Part shown: piece after piece, positions 1-7,222 of the stretch
How the letters are laid out: every line of letters starts with the position of its first letter
Position numbering within the stretch: position 1 is the first letter of the stretch
Source of the DNA: Oscillospiraceae bacterium
GTDB lineage: Bacteria > Bacillota > Clostridia > Saccharofermentanales > Saccharofermentanaceae
Direction of reading: 5' to 3'
DNA: 15,189 nucleotides
NCBI GenBank assembly: GCA_902795955.1
Contig: CADBNJ010000095.1
Coordinates: forward strand, 1-15,189
The notes under the pieces: model-generated
Seen by the model: the letters and a program-made list of their open reading frames with translations, nothing else
Told to the model about the DNA's origin: nothing
Database searches by the model: none
Translations under genes and position numbers: made by a program

Positions 1-3
1 CTA

Positions 4-738
4 TCAGTCAAACACCTCAAAAGGACTTATAATGCCAAGTTCCTTGCATGTATCGTCAAGAGTGTCGGCACAATCTGATGAAGATCCGATGTCCATCGCT
101 ATATAGTACATAACATATTTGCCGTCGAGATATGAACCTGCGTACATGTTCATGCTGTTCTCACCCAGAAGGGCTCTGTATTCTTCCTTGATCTTATACT
201 CTGTCACATAGTAATCAATGCCGTTATCCGTACCGTCTTCATCGGCAATGTCAAAGTACCTGGTATCGGAACCGTCGTGTCTGGATACCTGTTCCAGCAT
301 ATCTGCCTGAATGTTGAAATAATCTTCGGCATCGTCTTCGTCATCGAAAGAATAGGATATTATGCAAAAGAGGGAGGCCTGTGTGCCTTTGCTGACGTCG
401 CCGACAAAGTAATATGACATCTCTTCCATAGACTTTTTGTATATCATGTCATCGCCTGACAGTGACTCGGATTCGCTCATCAGCTTTTTGATGTCCTTGC
501 CGGAAGCAGTTATTAACACACCGTTCTTAAGTTCTTTGATGGCGCTGCTCTTCTTGGCCTGCAGGTCCTGCATAAGGTCAGCGAATTCATCGACATCATC
601 GTATTCTGTCGCGCCTGCATTTACGCCGATGGAATGGATCGCCTTAGGCGAGATGCCCTTGGAACCGGAGCAGCCTGCAACGGACAGTGCCATTGAAGCC
701 ATAAGTGCTGCTGATACGATCTTATTAATTGATCTCAT
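4..738 (-). CDS. Predicted lipoprotein, paralogous family member 1 (244 aa)
   Basis: A secreted, lipid-anchored protein of unknown function. The N-terminus has two basic residues, a hydrophobic stretch and a lipobox ending VAGC with the acceptor cysteine at residue 23. I do not recognise the domain. It shares landmarks with the three other lipoproteins here: a GA-x-x-YD segment near residue 45, SGKDI near 75, an acidic DDEDDAEDYF segment near 133, DNGIDYYV near 170, DGKYVMY near 205 and LGIIS close to the C-terminus. These read like one compact repeated fold, but that is inference. The start is fixed by GGAGGG at 744-749, 5 nt upstream. It lies 24 nt downstream of the related gene at 763-1548 and is very probably cotranscribed with it. 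No terminator is visible because the gene ends at the window edge. Confidence 0.9.
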   Translation of the reverse strand: MRSINKIVSAALMASMALSVAGCSGSKGISPKAIHSIGVNAGATEYDDVDEFADLMQDLQAKKSSAIKELKNGVLITASGKDIKKLMSESESLSGDDMIYKKSMEEMSYYFVGDVSKGTQASLFCIISYSFDDEDDAEDYFNIQADMLEQVSRHDGSDTRYFDIADEDGTDNGIDYYVTEYKIKEEYRALLGENSMNMYAGSYLDGKYVMYYIAMDIGSSSDCADTLDDTCKELGIISPFEVFD

Positions 739-762
739 ACCGTCCCTCCGCTGAAGATTATC

Positions 763-1548
763 TTATTCCATGATCTCATCCAGGCTTATTATGCCCATTT
801 TGTCCAGGATCTTGTTTGCCGTCCTGTATCCTTTCTTCCCGGCCATGTCTATTATGAGGAAAGTGGTGACACAATCCTTGTCGCGAAGTATCAGGGCATA
901 TGAATTCATCTCAACCTCAGGTACGGAGCTCATATTCATCTGATAAACAAAATAATCGATGCCGTTATTATTGCCGTCCTTTGTTTTACTTTCAAATCCC
1001 CAATTCTGACTGTCCAGCAATTCGTCGGCATCATCGGCATGTTCCGTCTGGAAATCATAATATGATTCGGCGGCTGATTTGGAATCAAATTCAAATGAGG
1101 TGACATAACAGTACGATATTCCGGAGAGACCTGTCGATATTGATGAATACGAGGTCATCTCCTCCATGGAACCATAATTGTCGTATGTCAGTTCGCCCGG
1201 ATTCCATTTTTTGTCACTCACTTCATTGAAGGAATCTATGAGCATATTAAGCTCGGTCATTGAATTCTTCTCGGCCTTGTTCAGGATATCTTCTATATCA
1301 CTGCCGGATACGGTGCAGTAATAACCGTCCTCGAGCTTCTTGACGGCATCGGAAGGATCTCCGTAAAGTGATGAAGGGTCAGATTGCTTTGCGATGTAAG
1401 AATCGTAATCACATTCCTCTGCGCCGAGTTCTTCACAGACAGATGCAAGATTGGCCGGGGTCGCTTTGGCGTGCCCGAAGCATCCGGTTACGGCAAAGGC
1501 CATTATGGCGGACATTGACAGAGAGGCAGTTCGGATCATCAGTCTCAT
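763..1548 (-). CDS. Predicted lipoprotein, paralogous family member 2 (261 aa)
   Basis: First gene of a two-gene minus-strand unit and a relative of the 4-738 protein. A signal peptide ends in a VTGC lipobox with Cys23. After it come TPANL and an LGAEE segment, SGSDI near residue 85, a FDSKSAAESYYDFQ segment in the place of the acidic EDDAEDYF motif, NNGIDYFV near 200, and a C-terminus with MGIISLDE that matches LGIISPFE of its neighbour. The shared C-terminal GIIS and NGIDY variants suggest members 1 and 2 arose by local tandem duplication. The ribosome binding site AGGAGGG at 1553-1559 supports the start. Function is unknown. The family is surface-exposed by prediction only; nothing in the sequence gives a ligand or enzyme motif. 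Confidence 0.9.
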   Translation of the reverse strand: MRLMIRTASLSMSAIMAFAVTGCFGHAKATPANLASVCEELGAEECDYDSYIAKQSDPSSLYGDPSDAVKKLEDGYYCTVSGSDIEDILNKAEKNSMTELNMLIDSFNEVSDKKWNPGELTYDNYGSMEEMTSYSSISTGLSGISYCYVTSFEFDSKSAAESYYDFQTEHADDADELLDSQNWGFESKTKDGNNNGIDYFVYQMNMSSVPEVEMNSYALILRDKDCVTTFLIIDMAGKKGYRTANKILDKMGIISLDEIME

Positions 1549-1596
1549 TTTACCCTCCTAAAAATCTCGAAATGAACTTCATAATGAAGCACGTTT

Positions 1597-1625
1597 ATGA
1601 GAAAATCATATAAAAGGATTATAAC
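1597..1625 (+). promoter_or_regulatory. Possible promoter of the ABC exporter operon
   Basis: ATGAGA (1597-1602, 4 of 6 to the -35 consensus) and TATAAC (1620-1625, 5 of 6 to the -10 consensus) are 17 bp apart. Transcription would begin near 1632, leaving a short leader that holds the GAGGG ribosome binding site at 1632-1636. The -10 overlaps the minus-strand -10 at 1618-1623, so polymerase binding in the two directions would be mutually exclusive. A second TATAAA at 1609-1614 is an alternative. Confidence 0.35.
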
Positions 1626-1626
1626 A
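1618..1626 (-). promoter_or_regulatory. Extended -10 promoter element for the 1548->4 lipoprotein pair
   Basis: Read on the minus strand this is TGTTATAAT: a perfect TATAAT hexamer preceded by the TGN of an extended -10. No good -35 hexamer lies 16-18 bp upstream (the 17-bp position reads ATTCAG), which fits extended -10 promoters that tolerate a poor -35. The start of transcription would fall near 1611, giving a leader of about 60 nt. It is part of the 15-nt box that recurs at 7262-7276. Confidence 0.45.
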
Positions 1627-1646
1627 CTTTTGAGGGAACACTGAAT

Positions 1647-2384
1647 ATGATCAAAGCCGATAATCTCAATATGGTATATGGAAGCGGAACGAGGGCAGCG
1701 ACGGATGTGACTTTCGGGATCGGTGCGGGTGAGATAGTAGGTTTTGCCGGTCCCAACGGAGCAGGGAAGACCACCGTTCTCAAGATGCTTACGGGAGTTC
1801 TTAAGCCCACGTCCGGCACTGCGTCCGTCGCAGGGTTTGACATAGTCAGGCAGCCTATGGAAGCCAAGAGGAGTTTTGCATATATCTCGGATAATCCCGA
1901 TGTTCTGCTCCAGCTGACGGGTGCGGAATATATCAATTTAATCGCAGATATCTACGGTGTCTCCGTGTCTGACAGGAAGGAACGGGCAGACAGGCTCGCG
2001 GCAAGATTCAGTGTTACCGATAAGCTCGGCATACAGATGCGGGAATATTCGCACGGAATGCGCCAGAAGATGATGATAATCGCAGCGCTTGTGCATGAGC
2101 CCAAAGTCTGGATACTTGATGAACCGATGACAGGACTCGATCCGGCAGCTTCTTACGAATTGAAACAGCTTATGAAGGAGCATGCGGCGAAGGGCAACTC
2201 GGTGCTTTTCTCAACGCACGTGCTCGAAGTGGCCGAGAAGCTGTGCGACAGGATAATCATAATCGACCGCGGTACGATAGTCTATGACGGTACTGTTGAC
2301 GGTCTTCTTGCAGAACATGAGGGAATGGATCTCGAGGAGATATTTGTCACGATCACATCCGGAGATATCGATGAGAACAGTTAA
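1647..2384 (+). CDS. ABC transporter ATP-binding protein, ABC-2 exporter type (245 aa)
   Basis: Cytoplasmic ATPase subunit that powers the permease encoded next to it. Visible motifs: Walker A GPNGAGKTT at residues 35-43, a degenerate signature YSHGMRQK at about 134-141 in place of LSGGQ, Walker B VWILDEP with D158-E159, a D-loop GLDP just after, and the switch histidine H191 in FSTHV. The Q-loop position carries an Asp-containing SDNPD segment rather than an obvious glutamine, which occurs in drug, lantibiotic and Na+ exporter-like ATPases of this type. Length is normal for the family. The start has GAGGG 10 nt upstream. The last 14 nt overlap the start of the permease gene. The substrate cannot be told from sequence; gene order with lipoproteins is only suggestive. 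Confidence 0.95.
   Translation: MIKADNLNMVYGSGTRAATDVTFGIGAGEIVGFAGPNGAGKTTVLKMLTGVLKPTSGTASVAGFDIVRQPMEAKRSFAYISDNPDVLLQLTGAEYINLIADIYGVSVSDRKERADRLAARFSVTDKLGIQMREYSHGMRQKMMIIAALVHEPKVWILDEPMTGLDPAASYELKQLMKEHAAKGNSVLFSTHVLEVAEKLCDRIIIIDRGTIVYDGTVDGLLAEHEGMDLEEIFVTITSGDIDENS
2361..2364 (+). promoter_or_regulatory. Ribosome binding site deciding the permease start
   Basis: GGAG lies 6 nt before ATG at 2371, inside the end of the ATPase gene. It favours 2371 over the more upstream in-frame ATG at 2284, which would overlap the ATPase by about 100 nt and add a polar, basic N-terminal extension. Confidence 0.7.
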
Positions 2385-4044
2385 GACGCTGACAAGGGCA
2401 ATGGGGGCGAATCTGGAGATGCCCAAGCCGGGACAGAAGAGCAAGGCGAGGGCATACGGTATATTCGGCATGATCGCTTTCGCGGGGATCATGATCCCGT
2501 CAGCCGTGATGGTGGGATACATCACATATCTGTTGTCTAACCTGCTGATGTTCTTCGGTCAGAGAAGCTATGCGCTTATATCGATGATCCACATCATATC
2601 GGCCTTCACGATGATATTCTGTCTTCCGGTCATGTTCAACGTGCTTTACTTTGTAAAAGACCTGGCATACTTTGCGGTGCTTCCCATAAGGCCCGTGGAG
2701 CTCTATCGGGCAAAGTTCCTGCATACGTTCAGAACGGAGAATTTCATGACGGCCTTTGTGCTCCTGGCGATGTTCGCCGGATGGTATAAGGCTTTATACG
2801 ATAATTACGGTATCAGGGAAGTGACTGATCCGGTTACTGTCATCTCATCTGTGGCGGGTCTGTTTCTCATACCTGCCCTTCCGCTGATCTACTGCTCGAT
2901 AATCTGCACGGTGCTGATGAGGGTATTGAGGCGCGTGAAGAGGATAAGTGTTTTCTACTATTCCTCAACTGTACTGTTTGTCCTGTTCGCAGCCGTGTTC
3001 CTTATGTCTTTCAGAGGGCAGGGAGGGACGAACATCGAGAAATACGTGGACATGCTGGTGGCCGGCAATAACAGCTTCAATGACCTTTGCGACATCATAT
3101 TCTTCACGACACCGATGATATGCAGAGCCATGAGTGAGAAGAGCATCCTGTGGCTGATCATCCCTGTGGCATCGACTGCCGTTCTGTACCTGATAATGCT
3201 CGTCTGTGCACGCCTGATGTACAGGGAGGGGTTATATACGGCCATGGCTCTCGGAGGCAGTAAACGCCGTTCACGAAGAGCCGGTTTTGTTCCGCGCAGG
3301 CGTGGCGTTTTTGCCGCCCTGCTCCGCAAGGAGATTGCAGTTCTGTTCAGGACCATGTCATACCGCACCAACTGCGTTTATGCGAATCTGATATGGCCGA
3401 TACTGTCTGTGGTATTCTTCGCTCTGTCGAAGAAGAATGTCAACATCTTAAGGTTTACAGCGCTTTACAGAAGCGGTCAGGCGAGGGCGTCCGTTCTCGT
3501 GCTTATTGTAGTGCTCGGCATCTCTTTCATAGCTGCGGGGCTCAACTCCATCGCGTCCACGTCTTTTACACGGGAGGGGCTTCATTTCGACATGATCAAG
3601 TATATACCGGTCCCGCTCAACAGGATCATATTTGCCAAGGCAGCCGCCAACATAATTCTTACTTATATTCCCCTGTCACTGGCAATAGGATTTGCCGCGT
3701 ATTCGCTCAAGGCAAGTCTGTTCTATGTTGCCGTGTACCTGCTGCTTGCTCTGCTGTGCGTGATAATATCCACGATAGTCGGGATCTGCATGGATTCGAT
3801 AACACCATATACGGTGTGGGCAGACGAAGCAACTGCCCTCCGCGGCAACATGAACTGCTTCTTCAATCTCGCTGTCGGATTGCTGATCGCAGCTGCTGTC
3901 TGCGGAGGGACTTACTGGCTCTATGTCCGGTCAGGAAGCGTTGCCGTCTGTCTTTATGTGATCACCCCTCTTCTCGTGGTGATGACGGTTGCCGGTACCT
4001 TGTTCGGCCTCAGGTTCGTTGCGCGTAATATCGATTCTCTGTAG
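2371..4044 (+). CDS. ABC-2-type exporter permease, large polytopic membrane protein (557 aa)
   Basis: Membrane partner of the ATPase at 1647-2384, overlapping it by 14 nt, so the two are translationally coupled. From the 2371 start the protein opens with about 28 polar residues and then alternates hydrophobic helices and basic loops. I count roughly twelve likely membrane segments, among them residues about 30-55, 70-95, 125-145, 170-195, 205-225, 275-295, 350-370, 385-405, 435-475 and 500-545, with a strongly basic cytoplasmic loop (KRRSRRAGFVPRRR) near residue 295. Size matches the undivided permeases of Bacillota that pair with one ATPase and have two six-helix halves. No domain tells the substrate. 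The gene converges on the VWA gene with only 2 nt between the stops. Confidence 0.85.
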   Translation: MRTVKTLTRAMGANLEMPKPGQKSKARAYGIFGMIAFAGIMIPSAVMVGYITYLLSNLLMFFGQRSYALISMIHIISAFTMIFCLPVMFNVLYFVKDLAYFAVLPIRPVELYRAKFLHTFRTENFMTAFVLLAMFAGWYKALYDNYGIREVTDPVTVISSVAGLFLIPALPLIYCSIICTVLMRVLRRVKRISVFYYSSTVLFVLFAAVFLMSFRGQGGTNIEKYVDMLVAGNNSFNDLCDIIFFTTPMICRAMSEKSILWLIIPVASTAVLYLIMLVCARLMYREGLYTAMALGGSKRRSRRAGFVPRRRGVFAALLRKEIAVLFRTMSYRTNCVYANLIWPILSVVFFALSKKNVNILRFTALYRSGQARASVLVLIVVLGISFIAAGLNSIASTSFTREGLHFDMIKYIPVPLNRIIFAKAAANIILTYIPLSLAIGFAAYSLKASLFYVAVYLLLALLCVIISTIVGICMDSITPYTVWADEATALRGNMNCFFNLAVGLLIAAAVCGGTYWLYVRSGSVAVCLYVITPLLVVMTVAGTLFGLRFVARNIDSL

Positions 4045-4046
4045 GC

Positions 4047-4691
4047 TCATTCAGCCTCGCGGCTCTCGTAATCCTCCTCGATCGATCTCTTCCATCCGCT
4101 TGACAGAACAATGTTCTTCCTTACTGCACTTACTGCGCCGCATACTGCCTCATAATTGACGGCGCTGCCTCTGCTGTCATTGTGAAATCTCACTGCGCGG
4201 TCCTCGTCAATGCCTATCTCTCCGGCCGCACTGACTGCATCGATGTTGGCTCCGAGGAACAGGAATTCCCATCCCTCCTCCTTCTTCTCCTCGATCATCT
4301 TTCTGACTTTGCCGGCGTTGTATTTATGGCTTGCATTCTCCATTCCGTCCGTGGTGATCACAAACATGGTGTGGGCAGGGACATCTTCCTTGCGGATGTA
4401 TCTGTGTATCTTGCTGATGTGCTTTATTGCGCCTCCTACAGCATCCAGGAGTGCCGTGCATCCTCCCACGAAGTAATCCTTCTCCGTCATCTTCGGGACT
4501 TCAGCCAACGGTATCCTGTCATGGAGCACTTCGCTCTGATTCGCGAAAAGAACAGTTGATACAAGTGCGTCACCGTCCTCTTGCTGTTGCCTGGCGATCA
4601 TCGAGTTGAATCCGCCTATGGTATCGCCCTCCATTCCTCCCATCGATCCGCTCCTGTCGAGAATGAAAACGAGTTCTGTTAAGTTTGTCAT
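4047..4691 (-). CDS. Stand-alone von Willebrand factor A (VWA) domain protein (214 aa)
   Basis: A single cytoplasmic VWA domain with no signal peptide or membrane helix. The metal-ion-dependent adhesion site looks intact: D12-x-S14-x-S16 in FILDRSGSM, T79 in GGCTALLDAV and D115 in TTDGMEN. Bacterial VWA proteins of this kind bind Mg2+ and act as scaffolds for partner proteins, for example beside chelatase-type AAA+ ATPases or in tellurite-resistance-type stress clusters; the partner here is unknown. The start has GGAGG at 4700-4704, 8 nt upstream. It lies 97 nt downstream of the macro-domain gene in the same direction and may be read from that transcript or from its own weak promoter. The C-terminal 40 residues are charged and may be flexible. 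Confidence 0.9.
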   Translation of the reverse strand: MTNLTELVFILDRSGSMGGMEGDTIGGFNSMIARQQQEDGDALVSTVLFANQSEVLHDRIPLAEVPKMTEKDYFVGGCTALLDAVGGAIKHISKIHRYIRKEDVPAHTMFVITTDGMENASHKYNAGKVRKMIEEKKEEGWEFLFLGANIDAVSAAGEIGIDEDRAVRFHNDSRGSAVNYEAVCGAVSAVRKNIVLSSGWKRSIEEDYESREAE

Positions 4692-4788
4692 TGTTTTGTC
4701 CTCCTTGTATCCGGTTTATGGCCTGATTATAGGAGGAAAAGGCGAGGGCGTGGTCGCATGGGAAGCGACAAATAAATGTCAGCCTGTT
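4692..4788 (-). other. Intergenic spacer between macro and VWA genes, possible -10 element
   Basis: 97 nt with no gene. On the minus strand there is a TATAAT at 4726-4731 about 35 nt before the VWA start codon, but no recognisable -35 at 16-18 bp (ACCACG at 17 bp). A 5-bp inverted repeat, GTCGC/GCGAC (4753-4757 with 4765-4769), lies just upstream. It is not followed by a T-run, so it is not a convincing terminator. A secondary start for VWA transcription is possible but weakly supported. Confidence 0.25.
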
Positions 4789-5835
4789 CTAAGCCAGCAG
4801 CGGCTGATCGAATGCGAACAGCGCTTCATTTATCTCGAAAACATCATAGTTGCCGTTCTCAATGAAGTACTCGATGATGATATCAAATTTGTTGGAGCGG
4901 GAGAGTGCAAAGCCAGCCTTCATGAGGAGTTCGCGCGTCTCGGCAAGATCAAGCCTCAGGGCTACGGCGAATGCGATGACTGTAGGCTTGCTCGGTCTGT
5001 AATATACGTCGCTCCTTATCTTGGAGAAGAGCTTGCGGTCGATATTGGCTCGCTTGTAGCACTCGACGTCCGTCATGCCTGATTCGTCTATCTTGCGAAG
5101 GAGCATTGAAGAGAAGCTCTCGTCTATCTCATTTATCCTCTGATCGAGACTTCTGTCTATTGCGGAATCGCAGATCTCACACTCTTCCTCTGCGGCCGGT
5201 GCTCCGGCACAGCGGTAAGCATCGCCGGAAACTCCGCGGAAGAATGATCTCCGCTTCGGAATCCCGGCAGGCGCTGCAGATCCGGCAGCATAAGCTGCAT
5301 CTGATATGACGTTGGTTCTGTCAATGCGCTGTGACAGATCCCTGAATACTTTCCTGTCGATCGTATATGCATCCCTGTCGAAGATAACGATATAGACCAG
5401 CATGTCGTCGCCTGTCAGAAGGAAACGCTTTATCTCATCGACGGCGACACCGAGTGCCTGATCTTTGGGATAACCGTATGCACCTGAGGATATCAGGGGA
5501 AATGCCACGGAGGCTAATCCTTTGGAGGATGCGATCTCCAGTGACTTCCTGTAGCATGATCTCAGGAGCTGTTCCTCATTGCGGGAACCGCCGCACCAGA
5601 CCGGCCCGACGGTGTGGATGACATATCTGCAGGGCAGATCTCCGGCGGAGGTTATCTTGGCATCACCCGTATCACATCCGTTAAGAGTACGGCATTCCTC
5701 CAGAAGAGAAGGACCTGCCGCGCGGTGGATCGCACCGTCAACACCGCCTCCGCCGAGCAGGGAATTATTGGCGGCGTTTACAATGGCGTCAACCTGCATC
5801 TTTGTTATGTTATCCTGAACGATCAGAAGAGGCAT
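4789..5835 (-). CDS. Macro-domain (ADP-ribose-binding) protein with helix-rich C-terminal domain (348 aa)
   Basis: Residues 1-165 form a MacroD/YmdB-type macro domain: D8-x-ITK, the VNAANN segment at about 19-24, the glycine-rich loop [14 protein letters not shown] at 28-41 and the second loop [10 protein letters not shown] at 115-124. Proteins with this set of motifs bind ADP-ribose and commonly remove ADP-ribose from proteins or hydrolyse O-acetyl-ADP-ribose. Residues about 166-235 are a low-complexity linker rich in Ala, Arg, Glu and Cys. Residues about 236-348 are a helix-rich domain with [19 protein letters not shown] and a C-terminal [13 protein letters not shown], resembling a helix-turn-helix-like domain that I have seen in Clostridia; its role is not established. 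The start codon is 1 nt after the stop of the lipoprotein gene at 5837-6508 and lacks a good ribosome binding site, which implies translational coupling. Confidence 0.93.
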   Translation of the reverse strand: MPLLIVQDNITKMQVDAIVNAANNSLLGGGGVDGAIHRAAGPSLLEECRTLNGCDTGDAKITSAGDLPCRYVIHTVGPVWCGGSRNEEQLLRSCYRKSLEIASSKGLASVAFPLISSGAYGYPKDQALGVAVDEIKRFLLTGDDMLVYIVIFDRDAYTIDRKVFRDLSQRIDRTNVISDAAYAAGSAAPAGIPKRRSFFRGVSGDAYRCAGAPAAEEECEICDSAIDRSLDQRINEIDESFSSMLLRKIDESGMTDVECYKRANIDRKLFSKIRSDVYYRPSKPTVIAFAVALRLDLAETRELLMKAGFALSRSNKFDIIIEYFIENGNYDVFEINEALFAFDQPLLA

Positions 5836-5836
5836 A

Positions 5837-6508
5837 TCACACGTCCGAGATCAGATGAAGACCGAAGTCTTCGCATATGCCGTCAACGACATCATGTCCT
5901 TTTGTATTGTTGTACCCGTAGGCAACGATCAGCATTACCGTCTTGCCGTCACGGTACACTCCGACACCGGCGCTGAAGGTATTATCGTATATGGTCATTA
6001 CGGAATAACTGATACCATCCTCTTCGCCGTTGTCATTCTTCGCTTTGTTGTTGGATGACTTTGGCTGAATGCCGTCATGCATATCATCGAAATACTCTTC
6101 CGCCGAATCCTCATCCTCGAACCCGATCGAATAGATGTATTCAATGTGGGCATCGCTCTTGGATTTGACCTTGCCGGTGCAATATACAACGGCCTCCGTC
6201 ATGCCCTTGTCGTAGAAATCATCGACAATGGGGAACATGCAGATGCTCTTCTTGCCGAATACAGTCTTGATATCCTTCCCCTCAAGCCTGATAACCGACC
6301 CGTCGCCGATCTCCACTGATTCCGACCCTGATCTGATCTCATCAAGAAAAGAGGAATACTTCCTGGCGCTGTCATAGACTTTGGCTTCATTATCTTCCGC
6401 ATATGACATCAACCTGGCCGGCGATAACCTGCTGCCGCCAAAGCAGCCTGTCAAAGAAAGCGACAGTGATATGCAGAGAAGTGAGGAAATGATTTTTGCT
6501 GATCTCAT
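5837..6508 (-). CDS. Predicted lipoprotein, paralogous family member 3 (223 aa)
   Basis: Second gene of the right-hand lipoprotein pair. The signal peptide ends SLTGC with Cys22. Family landmarks are [11 protein letters not shown] after the lipobox, YD near residue 49, a GKDIK segment near 79, [13 protein letters not shown] near 130, EEDGISYSV near 160, [13 protein letters not shown] near 185 and a C-terminal FGL. These align in order with the other three lipoproteins but identity is low outside the motifs. GGGAGG at 6514-6519, directly after the stop of the upstream gene, gives the start with 5-nt spacing. The downstream macro-domain gene starts 1 nt after this stop, so a surface lipoprotein and a cytoplasmic ADP-ribose-binding protein share a transcript. 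Function unknown. Confidence 0.9.
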   Translation of the reverse strand: MRSAKIISSLLCISLSLSLTGCFGGSRLSPARLMSYAEDNEAKVYDSARKYSSFLDEIRSGSESVEIGDGSVIRLEGKDIKTVFGKKSICMFPIVDDFYDKGMTEAVVYCTGKVKSKSDAHIEYIYSIGFEDEDSAEEYFDDMHDGIQPKSSNNKAKNDNGEEDGISYSVMTIYDNTFSAGVGVYRDGKTVMLIVAYGYNNTKGHDVVDGICEDFGLHLISDV

Positions 6509-6520
6509 CCGGACCTCCCG

Positions 6521-7222
6521 TCAGTCGTCGTAATCATCGTAGTCATCGTAGTCATCGTCGTCATCGTCGTCATCGACGTCGTCAAGCTCACGGCTCTCTG
6601 CCATAGGCAGACCGAGTCCGTCACACATATTGTGTATATCATCCAGGTCCCTCGTGGACATCTGAACTATGATGAGAACGTTGGTGCCATCGGTATATAC
6701 GGCCATTCCGATATGTTCTCCCCCATAAGAAGCGGCGACAGTCGAGTATTCTATTCCTCCGTCCTCACCGTCATCGATCTCGGCACCGAAAGATTTGTAC
6801 ATCTTGATCTGATCGGCGTACTTATCGTAATAATCCTCCGCATCATCTTCATCCTCAAATGAAGCGGCGACAGCCGTTATCTGGTTGTTTGAGGATGATC
6901 TCTTGAGGTAGAGGGTTATCACATCCATGTCTTTGTTGGCAAATTGGTTGAAAGAACTCATATCTCCGTTCTTTTCTTCGATAAGATCCATAAGATCATC
7001 AATACTCAGCTTCATGACCACGCCGTTATCCCCGATCTCTTCCTCGATGTCCTCGTCATCGACAGAGTCTTCTATATCGTCAATATTGTCAAACGCAACT
7101 GCTCCGTCGGATTTTGCATAAGAGTAAAGAGCATCAGGTGTAACTTTGCCCTTGCCGGAACACCCTGCCAGTGAGAACAACAATGCGCCGCAAAGGGCTG
7201 CCGACAATATTTTTTTGCTCAT
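6521..7222 (-). CDS. Predicted lipoprotein, paralogous family member 4, with poly-Asp/YDD tail (233 aa)
   Basis: First gene of the right-hand minus-strand operon. Signal peptide with SLAGC lipobox, Cys21. Family landmarks: TPDALYSYAKSDGA at 30-43, a NGVVMKLSIDDL segment that replaces SGKDI, FEDEDDAEDYYDKY near 125, DGGIEYSTV near 155, YTDGTNVLIIVQM near 178 and a CDGLGLP segment near 203. The last 20 residues are almost only Asp and Tyr, absent from the other paralogues. Such a tail could bind Ca2+ or other cations or act as a charged spacer; this is inference. A near-consensus AGGAGG at 7230-7235, 7 nt from the ATG, predicts strong translation. The gap to the next lipoprotein gene is 12 nt. 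Confidence 0.92.
   Translation of the reverse strand: MSKKILSAALCGALLFSLAGCSGKGKVTPDALYSYAKSDGAVAFDNIDDIEDSVDDEDIEEEIGDNGVVMKLSIDDLMDLIEEKNGDMSSFNQFANKDMDVITLYLKRSSSNNQITAVAASFEDEDDAEDYYDKYADQIKMYKSFGAEIDDGEDGGIEYSTVAASYGGEHIGMAVYTDGTNVLIIVQMSTRDLDDIHNMCDGLGLPMAESRELDDVDDDDDDDDYDDYDDYDD
6524..6583 (-). repeat. Trinucleotide/9-nt coding repeat giving an Asp-rich tail
   Basis: About 60 nt of GTC/ATC codons (Asp on the minus strand) with GTA (Tyr) at every third position in the distal part, making 9-nt units that encode YDD three times after a run of eight Asp. The array ends at the stop codon. Copy-number change by slippage would alter tail length in steps of one or three residues without shifting the frame. 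Confidence 0.9.

Noticed and set aside
437..754. Plus-strand frame opposite the first lipoprotein gene
   Set aside because: Antisense shadow; the minus-strand protein has a full lipoprotein signal and ribosome binding site.
2284..2370. Upstream in-frame start for the ABC permease
   Set aside because: GGAG at 2361-2364 fits ATG 2371, and the longer form would overlap the ATPase by about 100 nt with no added membrane segment.
3393..4028. 211-codon open frame inside the ABC permease gene
   Set aside because: It overlaps a clear membrane protein in another frame, lacks recognisable motifs, and its composition (many Arg, His, Cys, Ser) is that of a shifted frame.
4043..4057. AGGCT/AGCCT hairpin at the convergent gene ends as a terminator
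   Set aside because: Only 5 bp with no T-run on either side.
4606..5082. 158-codon plus-strand frame across the macro/VWA junction
   Set aside because: It runs opposite to two genes with intact family motifs and shows no domain of its own.
6524..6583. Short tandem repeat as CRISPR or regulatory array
   Set aside because: The units have no spacers and keep the reading frame to the stop codon, so it is a coding repeat.
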